A stretch of 64,000 bases of DNA from Hymenopus coronatus (taxonomy: Eukaryota > Arthropoda > Insecta > Mantodea > Hymenopodidae), in NCBI GenBank assembly GCA_030762935.1, contig CM060881.1, forward strand, positions 99,250,001-99,314,000. Direction: 5' to 3'. How positions within the stretch are numbered: the first letter of the stretch is position 1; every line of letters starts with the position of its first letter. This document shows, piece by piece, positions 10,847 through 21,638 of this stretch. The position numbers and the translations under genes were made by a program. Below the pieces are notes generated by a model that worked only from the letters and a program-made list of their open reading frames with translations, was not told the origin of the DNA and did no database searches.

Positions 10847-11415
10847 ATGTTTGGAAAGTAAGCACCTTTTCGTTTTACCGCCACTGCAACACTTGTGTCA
10901 CAGTTTCACACATGTGCACTTGTCTCTCTGAATAATTGTCTGTCCACTGATGCCATTACAGCCAGATCGTGCTGTGTTTACAGTTCTCAGTGATTTTTCA
11001 AAAAGTTTTAGACTATTTCTCATCCTGCTGGCTGTAAAGTGTATTCCGTAATAGTTTTTGAATGCAAATTATGTTAAGTCAGCTGAAATTCATTGCAAAT
11101 TCTAGAGATTTATAGGGAAAATGCAATGTCAGATGGAATGGTGAGAAAGCGGGTTAGGCAATTCAATGATGGACAACACAATGTTCATGAAGTACAGAGT
11201 GAGCAGTCTTCTGTTGTCATGATGGTTTGGTTCAACAAGCGACTGATGCAATTTGTGAAAACAGACTGTTCACAATAACAATACTTTGTGATGTGTTTCC
11301 GCAAAATACTGTGTTTAGCAGTCTGGCATCAGTTTTCTTTCAAGAGGGCATAAATAAGTTAATTCCCTATTATGACAAATCCCTGAACAATGATGGCAAC
11401 TATATCAAAAAATAG
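10847..11415 (+). pseudogene. internally deleted mariner transposase remnant
   Basis: From about 11093 the plus strand encodes, with a frameshift, the mariner N-terminal helix-turn-helix region: IYRENAMSDGMVRKRVRQFN then ICENRLFTITILCDVFPQ. At about 11310 this runs directly into FFQEGINKLIPYYDKSLNND, which is the extreme C-terminus of mariner/SETMAR-like transposases, ending in a stop at 11415. The whole catalytic DDD core (roughly 230 residues in the family) is missing. The left sequence GTTTGGAAAGTAAGCACC (about 10849) may be the terminal repeat. I found no matching right end. It lies in the 5'UTR intron. Confidence 0.7.
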
Positions 11416-11839
11416 GCTAAGGAATGCTCTTTCATGTCTAAATAAATGTTGTTGTGAAAAATATTTCATGTCTTTTATCCAAATCAGTATTTTCTTTCTG
11501 GAAATGCCTAGCATACTTCTTATTGATAAAAGACTGCTTAAAAGGCAGAGGTATATGTCTGCATTGCTATGGTAGATGGCCCTATAGCACAAAGGCAGAT
11601 CCAGCATTTCAATATTTGGAGGTTGATAGGGCAGTTTTCCCAAAGAAATGTTTTAAAACTTAGTTTAAAAAATGTAGAAACATACCGTAAAAGAGACAAA
11701 ATAAAGAACATACCTGGTATTAATAATTTTTTTGTTTTGTTCTGAACTGCTGCATGAGGTGTATTGCAGCAAGGAAAATATGTTTAGGAAAAGTTTAGTT
11801 GCACATTTGTTAATTCACAATTATTTTAGTATGTCTCTT

Positions 11840-11958
11840 TATATATAGGGGATCCTAAAAAGTGGATTTCCTGTGAAATCTCACTATCAAGCTTTTTGAT
11901 GGAGTGCAATGCCTTCTTTACCTATGTACCATGTACCATGTACTAAGCAAAGAAGGTA
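11840..11958 (-). mobile_element. HINE-like repeat, terminal fragment
   Basis: Only the palindrome-bearing end: GGGGATCCTAAAA, TCCTGTGAAATCTCACTATC, GGAGTGCAATGCCTTCTTTA, CATGTACTAAGCAAAGAAGGTA. Confidence 0.65.
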
Positions 11959-12413
11959 AAAATCTTAGTATTATTATTTAAATTTTTGAAACCCTACTTA
12001 TCTTTGCCAAAAAGCAAAAAGTACCCATGTAAAGAGAAAGTAACCTATTTCCTTTCTACACACATTTTTACTTTAATAAAAGTCCATCTTTCTGTATTTT
12101 GCTCTGTAAATATGTTAAGAGGACAATGACATAACCTTAACTTGTATGGGCTCTTTTACTGAAGCCAGAGATGTTTGTTTCATTGCTTAGTTCCGCTTGT
12201 AGAAAAAAAAAAAATTATTTAATATCATTTTAATTATGAAACTTTTTGTTGTGTGAAACGCAGACGACACAAAAAGCAAATATAATCATGACACAATGGT
12301 GAAATATGACTATCAGAATCATTGCATTGTATGTTGTTTGTACTCTATAAAGATTTATCTCAATTAACATGTTGTAGATAGTTTATTTTTATTTATTTAT
12401 TTGTACTTTCTCT

Positions 12414-12552
12414 ACTTAGTACATAGATATAGAAAAAAATACCCAAAAATTTGATAGCAAGATTTCACTGGAAACACACAATGTTTTAGTCCCCTGAATC
12501 TGAAAGGTTTTTTTTTTTTTTTTTTTTACTTTCTCTACTTTGTGCATAGCAC
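12414..12552 (+). mobile_element. HINE-like 5' terminal fragments, two abutting
   Basis: 12414-12507 starts TACTTTCTCTACTTAGTACATAG and includes CCCAAAAATTTGATAGCAAG. After 19 T a second start, TACTTTCTCTACTTTGTGCATAG (12527), follows and breaks off at once. This suggests two serial 5'-end insertions. Confidence 0.6.
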
Positions 12553-12895
12553 ACAGGCAGTCAAGTCAGTTTCCAGTCTCGCTCGTTTCTCGCTGCTGCT
12601 TAGTGCGCCTTTCATAGCCAGTAGATGCAGCTGAACGCATAGCTGGCACGAGAGAGGTTGACTAACGAGCGTGAGGAGTTGCGCTAATAGCAAGACTGCG
12701 GTGTAATGCGCAGAAACTCGCATATTCCGGCCTGCAAGTTTTATTATTTCATCTGTTTAAATTATTTAAGATTTAAATAGTCAACCAGGATGTGGATCAT
12801 ATTTAAATAACTCACACTAGGGAAAGGTTAAAAACGAAATGTGGTATTACAGAATCTGCATATATGTACGTGGTCTCCACTTTTATTAAAAAAAA

Positions 12896-13614
12896 TCTGA
12901 TGTGTTCCATTCACATGACTTTTACTACTTCTGTGTAACAAATTATTCTTAAAAAGCTTATTCTTCTATTTACTTCCTGATAATCAGAAAAAAATTAGCA
13001 GAAATAGTCTTATTACTTGCTTCCTTGTAAGTAGAACCAAAATAAGGGAGTACCATAGGTTAAAGTGATAGTCAAAAGCTGGTTGCTATGTCACTGAAGT
13101 TCCTTTGTGTGTATGGACAGCAGTTGACAAATTCCTGTATGAGAGAAGTATAAGTTTATCATAGCAGAAACCAAAAACAAGGAATGTCTCAAAAACGATG
13201 AACTCCATGAAAAAAATGTATATGACTTAAATTGTGTGTTTTAACGTGCTCTACATTTTTTGTGTGGTAAATTTTTGTCCATCTTTTACGGCTTAGCAGT
13301 TATTCAAAATTCCGTAAAATTCGTCCAGAATAAAGTACTCTTCAGAGGCTATTCCCAGAAAATTCAAGATATAATTTATTTGTCAGGTAAATGGCTTTAA
13401 TATTCGATATTTTAGTCAAAATCGTTAGAGCCATTTTTGAGAAAATCAAAATTTTCGAAAAAAGTTCCATGTAAAGGGTAGTTTGAGGTGGGGGGATTTT
13501 TCTCAAAATCTTCGTGTCGCATCCCTGTAAGATACTAAACTTAAATACGAAGTTTGGTATTTTACCGATTTTTCGTTTTTGAGTTATCGTGTTCACAGAC
13601 ACACGGACACACAT

Positions 13615-13653
<39 letters not shown>

Positions 13654-13788
13654 CCTTTTTCCGAAAATTATGCTTTAGATAAAGGGGCCCCTAATCATAT
13701 ATTTCCGGTGAAATCTCGGTATCGAATTTTTTGGTGGAGTGCAATACCTTCTCTATACACTATGTACATAGTGCGTATAGAGAAAGTA
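12896..13788 (-). mobile_element. HINE-like repeat, full length, tandem copy 1
   Basis: Begins TCTGATGTGTTCCATTCACA at 12896 and ends ...GCGTATAGAGAAAGTA at 13788, with the terminal palindrome at 13751-13785. The core carries a (CA)n run at 13615-13650. Exactly four A separate it from the next copy in the same orientation. Confidence 0.85.
13615..13650 (+). repeat. (CA)n microsatellite inside a HINE-like element
   Basis: Seventeen or so CA units at the position where most copies of the element have a short ACACAC tract preceding CGGACCTTTTT. Confidence 0.9.
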
Positions 13789-13792
13789 AAAA

Positions 13793-14655
13793 TCTGATGT
13801 GTACCATTCACATGACTTTCTCCATATCCCTGCAACAAATAATTCTTAAAAAGCTTATACTTCTATTTACTTTATGCTAATCAGAAAAAAAAAATAGCAG
13901 AAATAGTCTAATTACTCGCTTCCTTGTGAGTAGAAGCGAAATAAGGGACAACCGTAGGTTAAAGTGATAGTCAAAAGCTGGTTGCTATGTCAATGAAGTT
14001 CCTTTGTCTATATGGATAGGAGTTGACAAGTTCCTGTATGAGAAAAGTATACGTTTTTCATAGCAGAAACCAAAAATAAGGAATGTCACAAAAACGACGA
14101 ACTCCACGAAAAAAATGTATATAACATAAATTGTGTGTTATAATGTGCTCTACATTTTTATGTAGTAAGTTTTTGTCCATCTCTTACGGTTTAGCAGTTA
14201 TTCAAAATTTAGTAAAATTCATCCAGAATAAACTACTCTTCAGAGGCTATTCCAGAAAATTCAAGATATACATTTTATTTGTCAGGTAAATGTGTTTAAT
14301 ATACGAAATTTTAATCAAAATCGTTAGAGCCATTTTTGAGAAAATCAAAATTTGCGAAAAAAGTTCCATGTAAAGGGTAGTTGGGGGTGGGGGATTTTTC
14401 TCAAAATCTTCGTGTCGCATCCCTGGAAGTTAATAAACTTAAATACCAAGTTTGGTATTTTACCGACTTCTCGTTTTTGAGTTATCGTGTTCACAGACAC
14501 ACGGACACACACACGGACCTTTTTGTGAAAATGCTTTTTTTTGGATATTGGGGACCCTAAAACATATATTTCCGGTGAACTCTCGGTATCGAATTTTTTG
14601 GTGGAGTGCTATACTTTCTCTATACACTATGTACATAGTGCGTATGGAGAAAGTA
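13793..14655 (-). mobile_element. HINE-like repeat, full length, tandem copy 2 (best reference copy)
   Basis: Read on its inferred plus polarity (minus strand), the element starts TACTTTCTC, continues through a roughly 36-base near-palindrome centred on GTAC, and ends ...GGAGAAAGTCATGTGGTACACATCAGA. The terminal motif ACTTTCTC at the start is repeated in inverse (GAGAAAGT) internally near the other end, followed by an ATGTG/CACAT hairpin and a 4-base tail. This asymmetrical arrangement, insertion next to T/A runs and a core microsatellite are the described traits of Helentron-associated elements. There is no ORF of note; it would depend on an autonomous Helentron for rolling-circle transposition. 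Confidence 0.85.
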
Positions 14656-15122
14656 ATAAGTGGATATGCATTTTATTACTCCTAAGACGTTTATGTTGCA
14701 AGAAGTAATTCTATTTTCGGTAGTAATCTGAGCATGTTTATACCTACATGTAATACAAAATATAGGCATGCCATTAACGATTAATATCGCTGATTCAAAC
14801 CGTTTACTGTGAAGGCGTTTGGATATATGTGCTGTTAAACGATAAGTCATCTTGTGTTATTACTAGGGCACGGATTTTTTAGCTTTTTATAAATGCACTT
14901 TTAACCTTTTATTAATCTCTTTAGGTTTTTAAACAATTTTCTTACCTATTTAAGGGAGTTGACGACAAACGTCTTTTATAACACATAATACCTATAGATA
15001 AAACTATGAAAACTATTTTACTTCACGAAAGCATGTTATTAATACATACTGTAAATTAAGGTAATTTATTACACAGTCTGCTCCTGCTCAATCATTTTAA
15101 CTAAAAGTTTAGTATGTATTTT

Positions 15123-15977
15123 TACTTTCTCTATACGCACTATATACATAGAAGGTATTGCACTCCTCCAAAAAAATCGATACCGAGATTTAACCGGAAA
15201 TATATGTTTTAGAGTCCCCTGTATCTTAAAAAAGTATTTTCAGAAAAAGGTCCATGTGTGTGTGTCCGTGCGTCTGTGAACACGATAACTCAAAAACGAA
15301 AAGTCGGTAAAATACCAAACTTCGTATTTAAGTTTAGTATCTTCCAGGGATACGACACGAAGATTTTGAGAAAAAATCCCCCCACCCCAAACTACCCTTA
15401 ACATGAAACTTTTTTCGAAAATTTTGATTTTCTAAAAAATGGCTCTAACGATTTTGTTTAAATTATCGTATATTAAAGATATTTACCTGACAAATAAAAT
15501 GTATATTTTGAATTTTCTGGGAATAGCCTCTGAAGACTACTTTATTCTGGGTCAATTTTACGGAATTTTGCATAACTGCTAAACCGTAAGAGATGGACAA
15601 AAACTTACCATACAACAAATGTAGAGCACTTTAATACACACACTTTATGTTATATACATATTTTTTGTGGAGTTGATTGTTTTTGAGATATTCCTTGTTT
15701 TTGGTGTCAGCTATAAAACAAATACTTTTTTCATACAGGACTTTGTGAACTCCTGTCCATACACACAAAGGAACTTCAGCTACATAGCAACCAGCTTTTG
15801 GCAATCACTTTAACCTATAGTACTCCCTTATTTCGCTCCTACTTACAAGGAAGCAAGAAATAAGACTATTTCTGCTAATTTTTTCTCGATTAGCAGGAAG
15901 TAAATAGAATCATAAGATTTTCAAAAATAGTTTATTGCAGAGATGTACAGAAAGTCATGTGAATGGAACACATCAGA
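15123..15977 (+). mobile_element. HINE-like repeat, full length, plus orientation
   Basis: Starts TACTTTCTCTATACGCACTA and ends ...ATGTGAATGGAACACATCAGA followed by T5. The internal inverted motif is altered (AGAAAGT preceded by gtac). It faces the tandem pair at 12896-14655 across 467 bases, making a large inverted duplication. Confidence 0.85.
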
Positions 15978-16320
15978 TTTTTAATATATAGTATTCATTT
16001 AAAACAAACTTCAAATTTCAGTAGTTTTGCCATTTGTAAATTTTCTGTTATATTCTAATATATTCCTAAGGGCAGAAAGAGATCTTTCAACATCGCAAGA
16101 TATCGCTGTACACGCAATTTCTGTACCAAGATAAAAATCGTGATGAATTCTTTCCCTAGCTAACTCCACATGTAGACTCATGAAGACACAAATTGTGAAA
16201 CAAAAAATGTAATTCAAATGAATTGCAGAAAAAATTTATTCATTTTTCTCCTAGATTAAAAAAAAATAAAATAAACAAAACTTAAGTTTAGTGAGTTTTA
16301 AGTCTTAATGTCCCATTTAG

Positions 16321-16346
16321 TTTTTTTTTTTTTTTTTTTTTTTTTT
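16321..16346 (+). repeat. poly(T) run
   Basis: About 26 T in a row, next to a SINE. It gives the low-complexity start of an 85-codon spurious frame. Confidence 0.8.
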
Positions 16347-16435
16347 CTGATATACTCCTTGATATTGTTTTCATTTTTGAAACACTTAAACTTCTCTCAT
16401 ATGGGAATTTGTCAACTTCTGACCATTCAAAGAAA

Positions 16436-16665
16436 TGAATTTCTCACCCAAAGGTCTTGGGTTCGATTCCCAACTGGGGCAGGAATTTTTTCTTTAACCC
16501 GAATCATTTCCTATCCCCACAAAGTCTGGAAGTATGTATGTGAGAGTGAATATATGTGTGTTTGAAGAAAAGAAAATGATTAACTCAAAAGACTATAGCC
16601 AATGAGTTGTTTTTTAAGTCAAAGCCATCACCATGGTCATAGATATTAAAGGGGCTATATAAATG
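16436..16665 (+). mobile_element. tRNA-derived SINE, family D
   Basis: B box GGGTTCGATTCCCAACTGGG at about 16460, then GGCAGGAATTTTTTCTTTAACC, CCCACAAAGTCTGGAAGTATG, and the 3' part CATCACCATGGTCATAG.. AAAGGGGCTATATAAATGAAAC. Same family as 17035 and 52100. The A box is decayed. Confidence 0.65.
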
Positions 16666-16692
16666 AAACAAAAATAATATAAATAATGTAAA

Positions 16693-16905
16693 AATAATTT
16701 CAATCACATAGCAACCAGATTATAAAAGATTTGACTATTGCTTTAGTCTAATGTATTCCCTTATTTCCCTTCCACTTAAAAAGAAGCAAGCAATAAGAGC
16801 ATTTCTGCTAATATTTATATCTTGATTAGCCTGATGTAGATAGAAGAATAAGCTTTTTAGCAATAATTTGTTATAGAGAAAGTCATGTGAATACAACATA
16901 TCAGA
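16693..16905 (+). mobile_element. HINE-like repeat, 3' third only
   Basis: AATCACATAGCAACCAG, TTGACTATTGCTTTAGTCTA and the end ATAGAGAAAGTCATGTGAATACA..ATATCAGA before T6. The internal inverted motif TAGAGAAAGT is intact. Confidence 0.75.
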
Positions 16906-17034
16906 TTTTTTTACAAGGTATCCTGAGCCAGAGCTCATAACCTGGAAACCTATGGGGGCGAATAGTGATCTCTAAATTTAAAAAAATGTAATGTTCCTAT
17001 AACATTGTAATAAGAGATAATTATAGGCTGATCC

Positions 17035-17285
17035 CAAACTCAATCAATAGAGCACCTGTCAGTTGTACAAGGGATCTAGGGTTTCATTTCTGACTGGGGA
17101 ATAGGAATTTTTCTTTAGCAAGAATATTTCAAACCCTCCACAGAATCTGAAAGAAGAATAAAAGTGTGAACATGTGCATATAACTTAAAGATACAAACAG
17201 TAATGAGTAAAAACATTACTGTGAGCAATGGAGAAGCCACCAGCATGACTTAGATGATGGGATATAAATAAAACAAAAAAGAAAA
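17035..17285 (+). mobile_element. tRNA-derived SINE, family D
   Basis: CAATCAATAGAGCACCTGTC (A-box side), GGGTTTCATTTCTGACTGGGG (decayed B box), AGGAATTTTTCTTTAGC, CCCTCCACAGAATCTGAAAG, GAAGCCACCAGCATGACTTA, GGGATATAAATAAAACAAAA. It matches the body of 16436 and 52100. Confidence 0.6.
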
Positions 17286-17363
17286 ATAAACTAATAACAG
17301 ATGTAAAACATTTGTAATAATAGCTTTCTGAACAATATGAATCTAATACATCAAACATTTAGG

Positions 17364-17366
<3 letters not shown>

Positions 17367-17451
<85 letters not shown>
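17367..17451 (+). repeat. (GA)n microsatellite
   Basis: About 42 GA units without interruption. Both flanking long frames (RERERE or SLSLSL) are artefacts of this run. Confidence 0.95.
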
Positions 17452-17454
<3 letters not shown>

Positions 17455-17601
17455 TGTTTGTGTGTGCATTTCTGATGGTGGTGGATATGGAAGAATTCAG
17501 AGGATCTTCAACCCAAAGAACCATTGTGCCATTCATACTTCCTTTCTCTATAGGATCAAGGAGTGGTTGATTGGCATATGATGGATGTGTTGAGTAAAAA
17601 A

Positions 17602-19017
17602 TATGATGTGTTCCATTCACATGACTTTCTCTAGCTGCTCCACAAACAAACTTTTCTTACAAAACTTTAGATATGACTTGTATTTTATAGAACCATAAAA
17701 ATAGCTGGGAAAGAGAGAGATATATAGATAACACTAGTCATGAAGAAAGGAGGAGTATAACATGGTTAAGCGCAGGAATATGGAAACTAAAAGAACAACG
17801 AAACGGGCACCCACAAGGTGAATGTACATTATATGGGGGAAAGGAAGACGTTCAACATATTTAATTGTAAGAAAACTGATTAATGGAGAAAAGAAAATAT
17901 ATGGTCAAAAATGAATAGGAAATCTGATATAAATAAAATTATAGATAAAAACTGTATGACATTGGGACATTATTTAGAAAAAGTCAAAAATAACTGAAAC
18001 TGGGCTGTCAACAGAGAAGAAGTTCATTAGCACGTAGTGGTAGTTACAGTATGTACATGTTTTGTGTAGCTAAAACTGGATTGGCCACTGAAAAAGTGGC
18101 CTGGGCCAAATTCTAGTGGGCAGCACAGGATGTGTGTTGTACAATATATGTAATTTTTAGTGCTTCAATAAACCTATTACCTACAAAACATTATACTTTT
18201 ATCATGATAAACACGAGCAGAATTTTCTTATTACTTACTTCTTTGTAAGCAGAAGGGAAATAAGGGAATGCACAGGCTAAAGCAATAGTCAAATCTTTTA
18301 AGAACTGTTTGCTACGTGAAACAATTGAAATTCAGTTCTCTTAGTTTGCTGGGAGTAAACAAAACAGAGAAGAAAAGAAAGATACTTCTCTTTTAAAAAA
18401 ATTTTAAGTAGCTTAAAACTGAAACCAATAACTCCATTAACTCTATAAAAAATATTTATGACATACATTGCATGCTTTAATGATATCTCCTTTTTTTATA
18501 ATAAGGTTTGGTCTATCTCTTAGGGTTTACCAGCCAGTTATATAAAAGTTATACATAGTCATTCAGAATGAAGAGTTCTTCAGAGACTATTCTCAGAAAA
18601 TTCAAGATAAATCATTTTATTTATATTGAAAATATCTTAAACAAATGCATTTTAATCAAAATCAATAGAACAATATTTTATAAAAAAAAAAAAAAATTCG
18701 AAAAATGTTCCATGTAAAGGGTGGTTGGGGGCAAGGTGATTTTCTTGAAAATCTTGGTTTTGTGTCCTTAGAATTTATTAAACTTTAATACCAAGTTTAG
18801 TATTTAACCAACTTTTTGATTTTGAGCTATGCGTCATGCACACACTCATACACACACATATACACACACACAGGGACATGTTTCTAAAAATGATTCTCTT
18901 TGATTCAGGGGGTCTTAAACATGCATTTCCAGTGAAACTTCAATATCAAATTTTTGGGTGGAATACAGTATCTTCTCTATGCACTATGTACATTGAACAT
19001 GTGTGCTAGAGAAAGTA
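17602..19017 (-). mobile_element. HINE-like repeat interrupted by a LINE fragment
   Basis: The head TATGATGTGTTCCATTCACA runs to about 17670, is broken by the retrotransposon at 17671-18181, and resumes at 18196 (ATCATGATAAACACGAGCAGAA) through to ...TGTGCTAGAGAAAGTA at 19017. The core has an ACACAC tract at 18840-18872. The interruption shows the HINE was there first. Confidence 0.8.
17671..18181 (+). pseudogene. 5'-truncated LINE, C-terminal zinc-knuckle and 3'UTR
   Basis: About 17820-17880 encodes ECTLYGGKEDVQHI, the CxxC(Y/G)..E...H..C C-terminal knuckle pattern of I/Jockey/R1-type ORF2 proteins, with the third Cys following after a stop codon. A 3'UTR and a CAATAAACC signal (about 18167) follow. 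It is flanked by TACAAAACTTTAG (17658) and TACAAAACATTAT (18182), a plausible 13-base target duplication. Dead copy. Confidence 0.7.
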
Positions 19018-19084
19018 TAAAGAGCAAAGGCTTATTCTACCAAAAATAATCAAATAAGCTCTTGCTAATAGTGAAATAATAAGC

Positions 19085-19265
19085 TCTTTGGAACTTATTG
19101 GCTCCAGGAGTCCCTTTCAATCTAATGTTGATGCCCAAAAGAGTTTATATCTTCTTCTCCCCAGGATCTCACAATCTAATAGTAAATGCCTGGCGGTTTC
19201 TTCTCGCTGCCCACAAAGTATGCAATTGGTATCCCCATAGGGAATACTCACAGTTTTTAGGTCAA
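19085..19265 (-). pseudogene. LINE ORF2 C-terminal fragment
   Basis: The minus strand encodes GDTNCILCGQREETARHLLL then DCEILGRRRYK, the C-x2-C-G-x(n)-H-x4-C knuckle of I/Jockey/R1-clade ORF2 C-termini, and a stop at about 19117. The upstream part is lost at a (TA)n run (19280-19292). Clade not resolvable by eye. Confidence 0.65.
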
Positions 19266-19392
19266 TTAACCTTAAGTGTATATATATATATAATGTTTGT
19301 AACACTAAGTTGCAGAAGAAAGGTAAAAATAAGTATTAGTGGATAGACAAAGCTATGTGAATGCAACACAGGTTCATCAGAGTATTCCAGCG

Positions 19393-20365
19393 AAAGCTTA
19401 TTTTTTATACACTTCTTAATAATCAAGTTTCAAGTTAAAATTTGCAGAAATTGTTTCATTGTACATGTTGTAAGTAAAAGGAATAGGGCAACCTAAATCG
19501 ACTGTCAGTGGGCTGCTATAGGTTGACCTGAAATTCCAACCTTTTTCTGACATCATAAGAATCAAATGAATAGTGCTGGCAGAGAGTGATGGGTTTTTTT
19601 CTGAAATAACATCTTTGGAATGGTTTTCCTTAGGAGGGAAGTAGACCCATTGGACCCATGTAATGTTTATCTGCCTGTAAAACAGAAGGTTTCTAGACAA
19701 AATTCCATCGCTTTCTTGTCCTCAAAGTCATGACTTCGTTCTATGGTGCCATCTATGGGCAATGAGCTAATCCTTCATCACCAAGTGTACATACAAATTC
19801 TACACAATCAAGGAAACATTTCTAGATGTATCAAATATTCCGGCATTGTGAGATGTAACTTGAATTAAATTTAAAAAATAACAAAACTATGGAAAATGCA
19901 AACTAATAATAGCACACATCATGAAAATAGCTCATGCCACAAAAATCATTTGAAATAAATTGTGTTTTAAAGACAACTGCATTTACTGGGTGACATGTGT
20001 TTGACAATCTCTTATGGTTTATGCCTTATCCAAAAAAAAAAAAAAGAATATGGAAAACTCATTGCAAATAAAGAGGATTTCACAGGCTATTCATAGAGCA
20101 TTTTACTTGTTACGTAAATATTAAACATAGTATGGTACTTTAATCAAAATCATTAGTAATTTTTGAGAAAATAAATTAAAAAATGTTTCCAAATAGATGG
20201 TAGTTCAGGTAGAGGGAATATTCTTGAAAATCTTCTTTGAAACATAATAAGCTTAAATACCAAGTTTGGGTTAACCAACTTCTTTTTTTGTTTTGTTTGT
20301 TCTGTTTCAACTCAGTGAGCCCCAAAACATATATTTCTGGAAATCTTTGTTAATTACATTTTCTG
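19393..20365 (-). mobile_element. HINE-like repeat, old divergent copy
   Basis: Recognisable through AAAGCTTATT...TAATAATCAAG, TTTGCAGAAATTGTTTCATT, TGTAAGTAAAAGGAATAGGG, ACCAAGTTTGGGTTAACC and CCCCAAAACATATATTTCTGG. The palindrome end is lost. A short plus-polarity 3'-end scrap sits just before it (19350-19380). Confidence 0.6.
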
Positions 20366-20653
20366 CAAGATATGCAGAAGGTAAAAGATTGCTCAGCACA
20401 AAACAACAATCACTTTACGAATCCATAACTTGGCATTTAAATCTTAATGCTTTTAAACTTTATATGCAATTTTATACAAGGTATAGTGCATGATTAGCTC
20501 TGCTGTGAATATCTCTGTGGACAAACAACCAGCAATCAATTCACCATAAGAGCTAGAACGCATATGAAGTGTGCAGGTAATTTTTGTGATGTCCACGAAG
20601 GATTAAGTAGAAGAAGTTAGTTTTCCAGCCCTCCCTCTGGTTGACCATTGGGC

Positions 20654-20835
20654 CTCATTCCACCAAGCAATGACTGCACCCATTTCTGAGGTAGAGGTAC
20701 CCAATGGGTGATATCTATTACCTCCTCAGGCTGATGCTGAAGAGGATGACAGCAGCATAAGAGGACCTACAATTTTTACTGTGAACTCTGAACCATAGTT
20801 GGAAAAATTCATATGAATTAGTGAGAGGTAAGGAT
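20654..20835 (+). repeat. dispersed repeat (copy 2), partner at 552
   Basis: Shares CATTCCAC.AAG, CATTTCTGAGGTAGAG, TACCCAATGGG, GAGGATGACA, AGGACCTACA and TTTACTGTGAACTCTGAACC with 552-720. Confidence 0.55.
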
Positions 20836-21638
20836 AGGATTAACTTAAAGTCACTAAAAGTTTGTAAAATACTTATAAGTACAAATATATTAGAATCTTT
20901 ATGAAGAGGAATATAACCTAATACTTTCTTTTCTAATAAATTAGAAAACAGCTGCACAATAGCTGCAAATGAGACCACTGCATTACCCTAGTATCTACAT
21001 CTTAAATATCATATTAACATGTTAAAACTTAATCTTTGTTTCTTATAACCTCGCTCCAAAGAGATATATTCTTCTGCACTACCTCACCTTCCTCTTCTGA
21101 TTGGTAAATATATACCTTTGAATGGTGACAAATGAATCATGTGCCATGCAAGGATAGGTGATACAGTGATATAAACACTATGCTATGTCATTGAGATAAA
21201 TGATTGCGTTAAATAAGGAATAATTTGCACCTCAGAACACCCATAATGGCAGTCAATGAGAGGTTACTAGTTCATGTGACCATAAGCGAAACATGACAAG
21301 CTTATGTGGAACAGCTCTCTATGCCAACAGTATGGTTATTATCACAAAATCAAAAGTTAGATGATAGATGATTTTATCTGTGTGTTACATTATAATGTTG
21401 TTAGCATTAATACTATTAAGTAGAAGGTTAATAACAGTGATGTGTTTATCATTACTACTATTGTTAGCATTAATAAACATACTGTTTTACAAGCTGTCAG
21501 CCTTGAAGCTGATTTTTTCACTTTAAATATGTGCAGTCTATTGATTTGGCTTATGGAAGGTAAATTGTTTAATTAAATTGCATAGTAAAGATATAATAAT
21601 CATTTATTTATTGAGGTGATAGGCCTTTGTTGCTGCAT
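20836..21638. other. stretch without recognised features
   Basis: AT-rich sequence. No ORF with recognisable content, no element ends. Confidence 0.5.

Noticed and set aside
12896..14655. Classical Helitron
   Set aside because: Ends lack the 3' CTRR, and insertion is not between A and T in the canonical way. The Helentron/HINE pattern fits better.
13579..14685. Recurrent peptide resembling FPV(K/N)SRYRIFWWSAI.SLYTMYIVR in several frames
   Set aside because: It recurs because the non-coding HINE repeat recurs. Frames are not maintained between copies and start in the CA tract.
17337..17620. 77- and 89-codon frames on both strands
   Set aside because: Both are translations of the (GA)n/(CT)n microsatellite.
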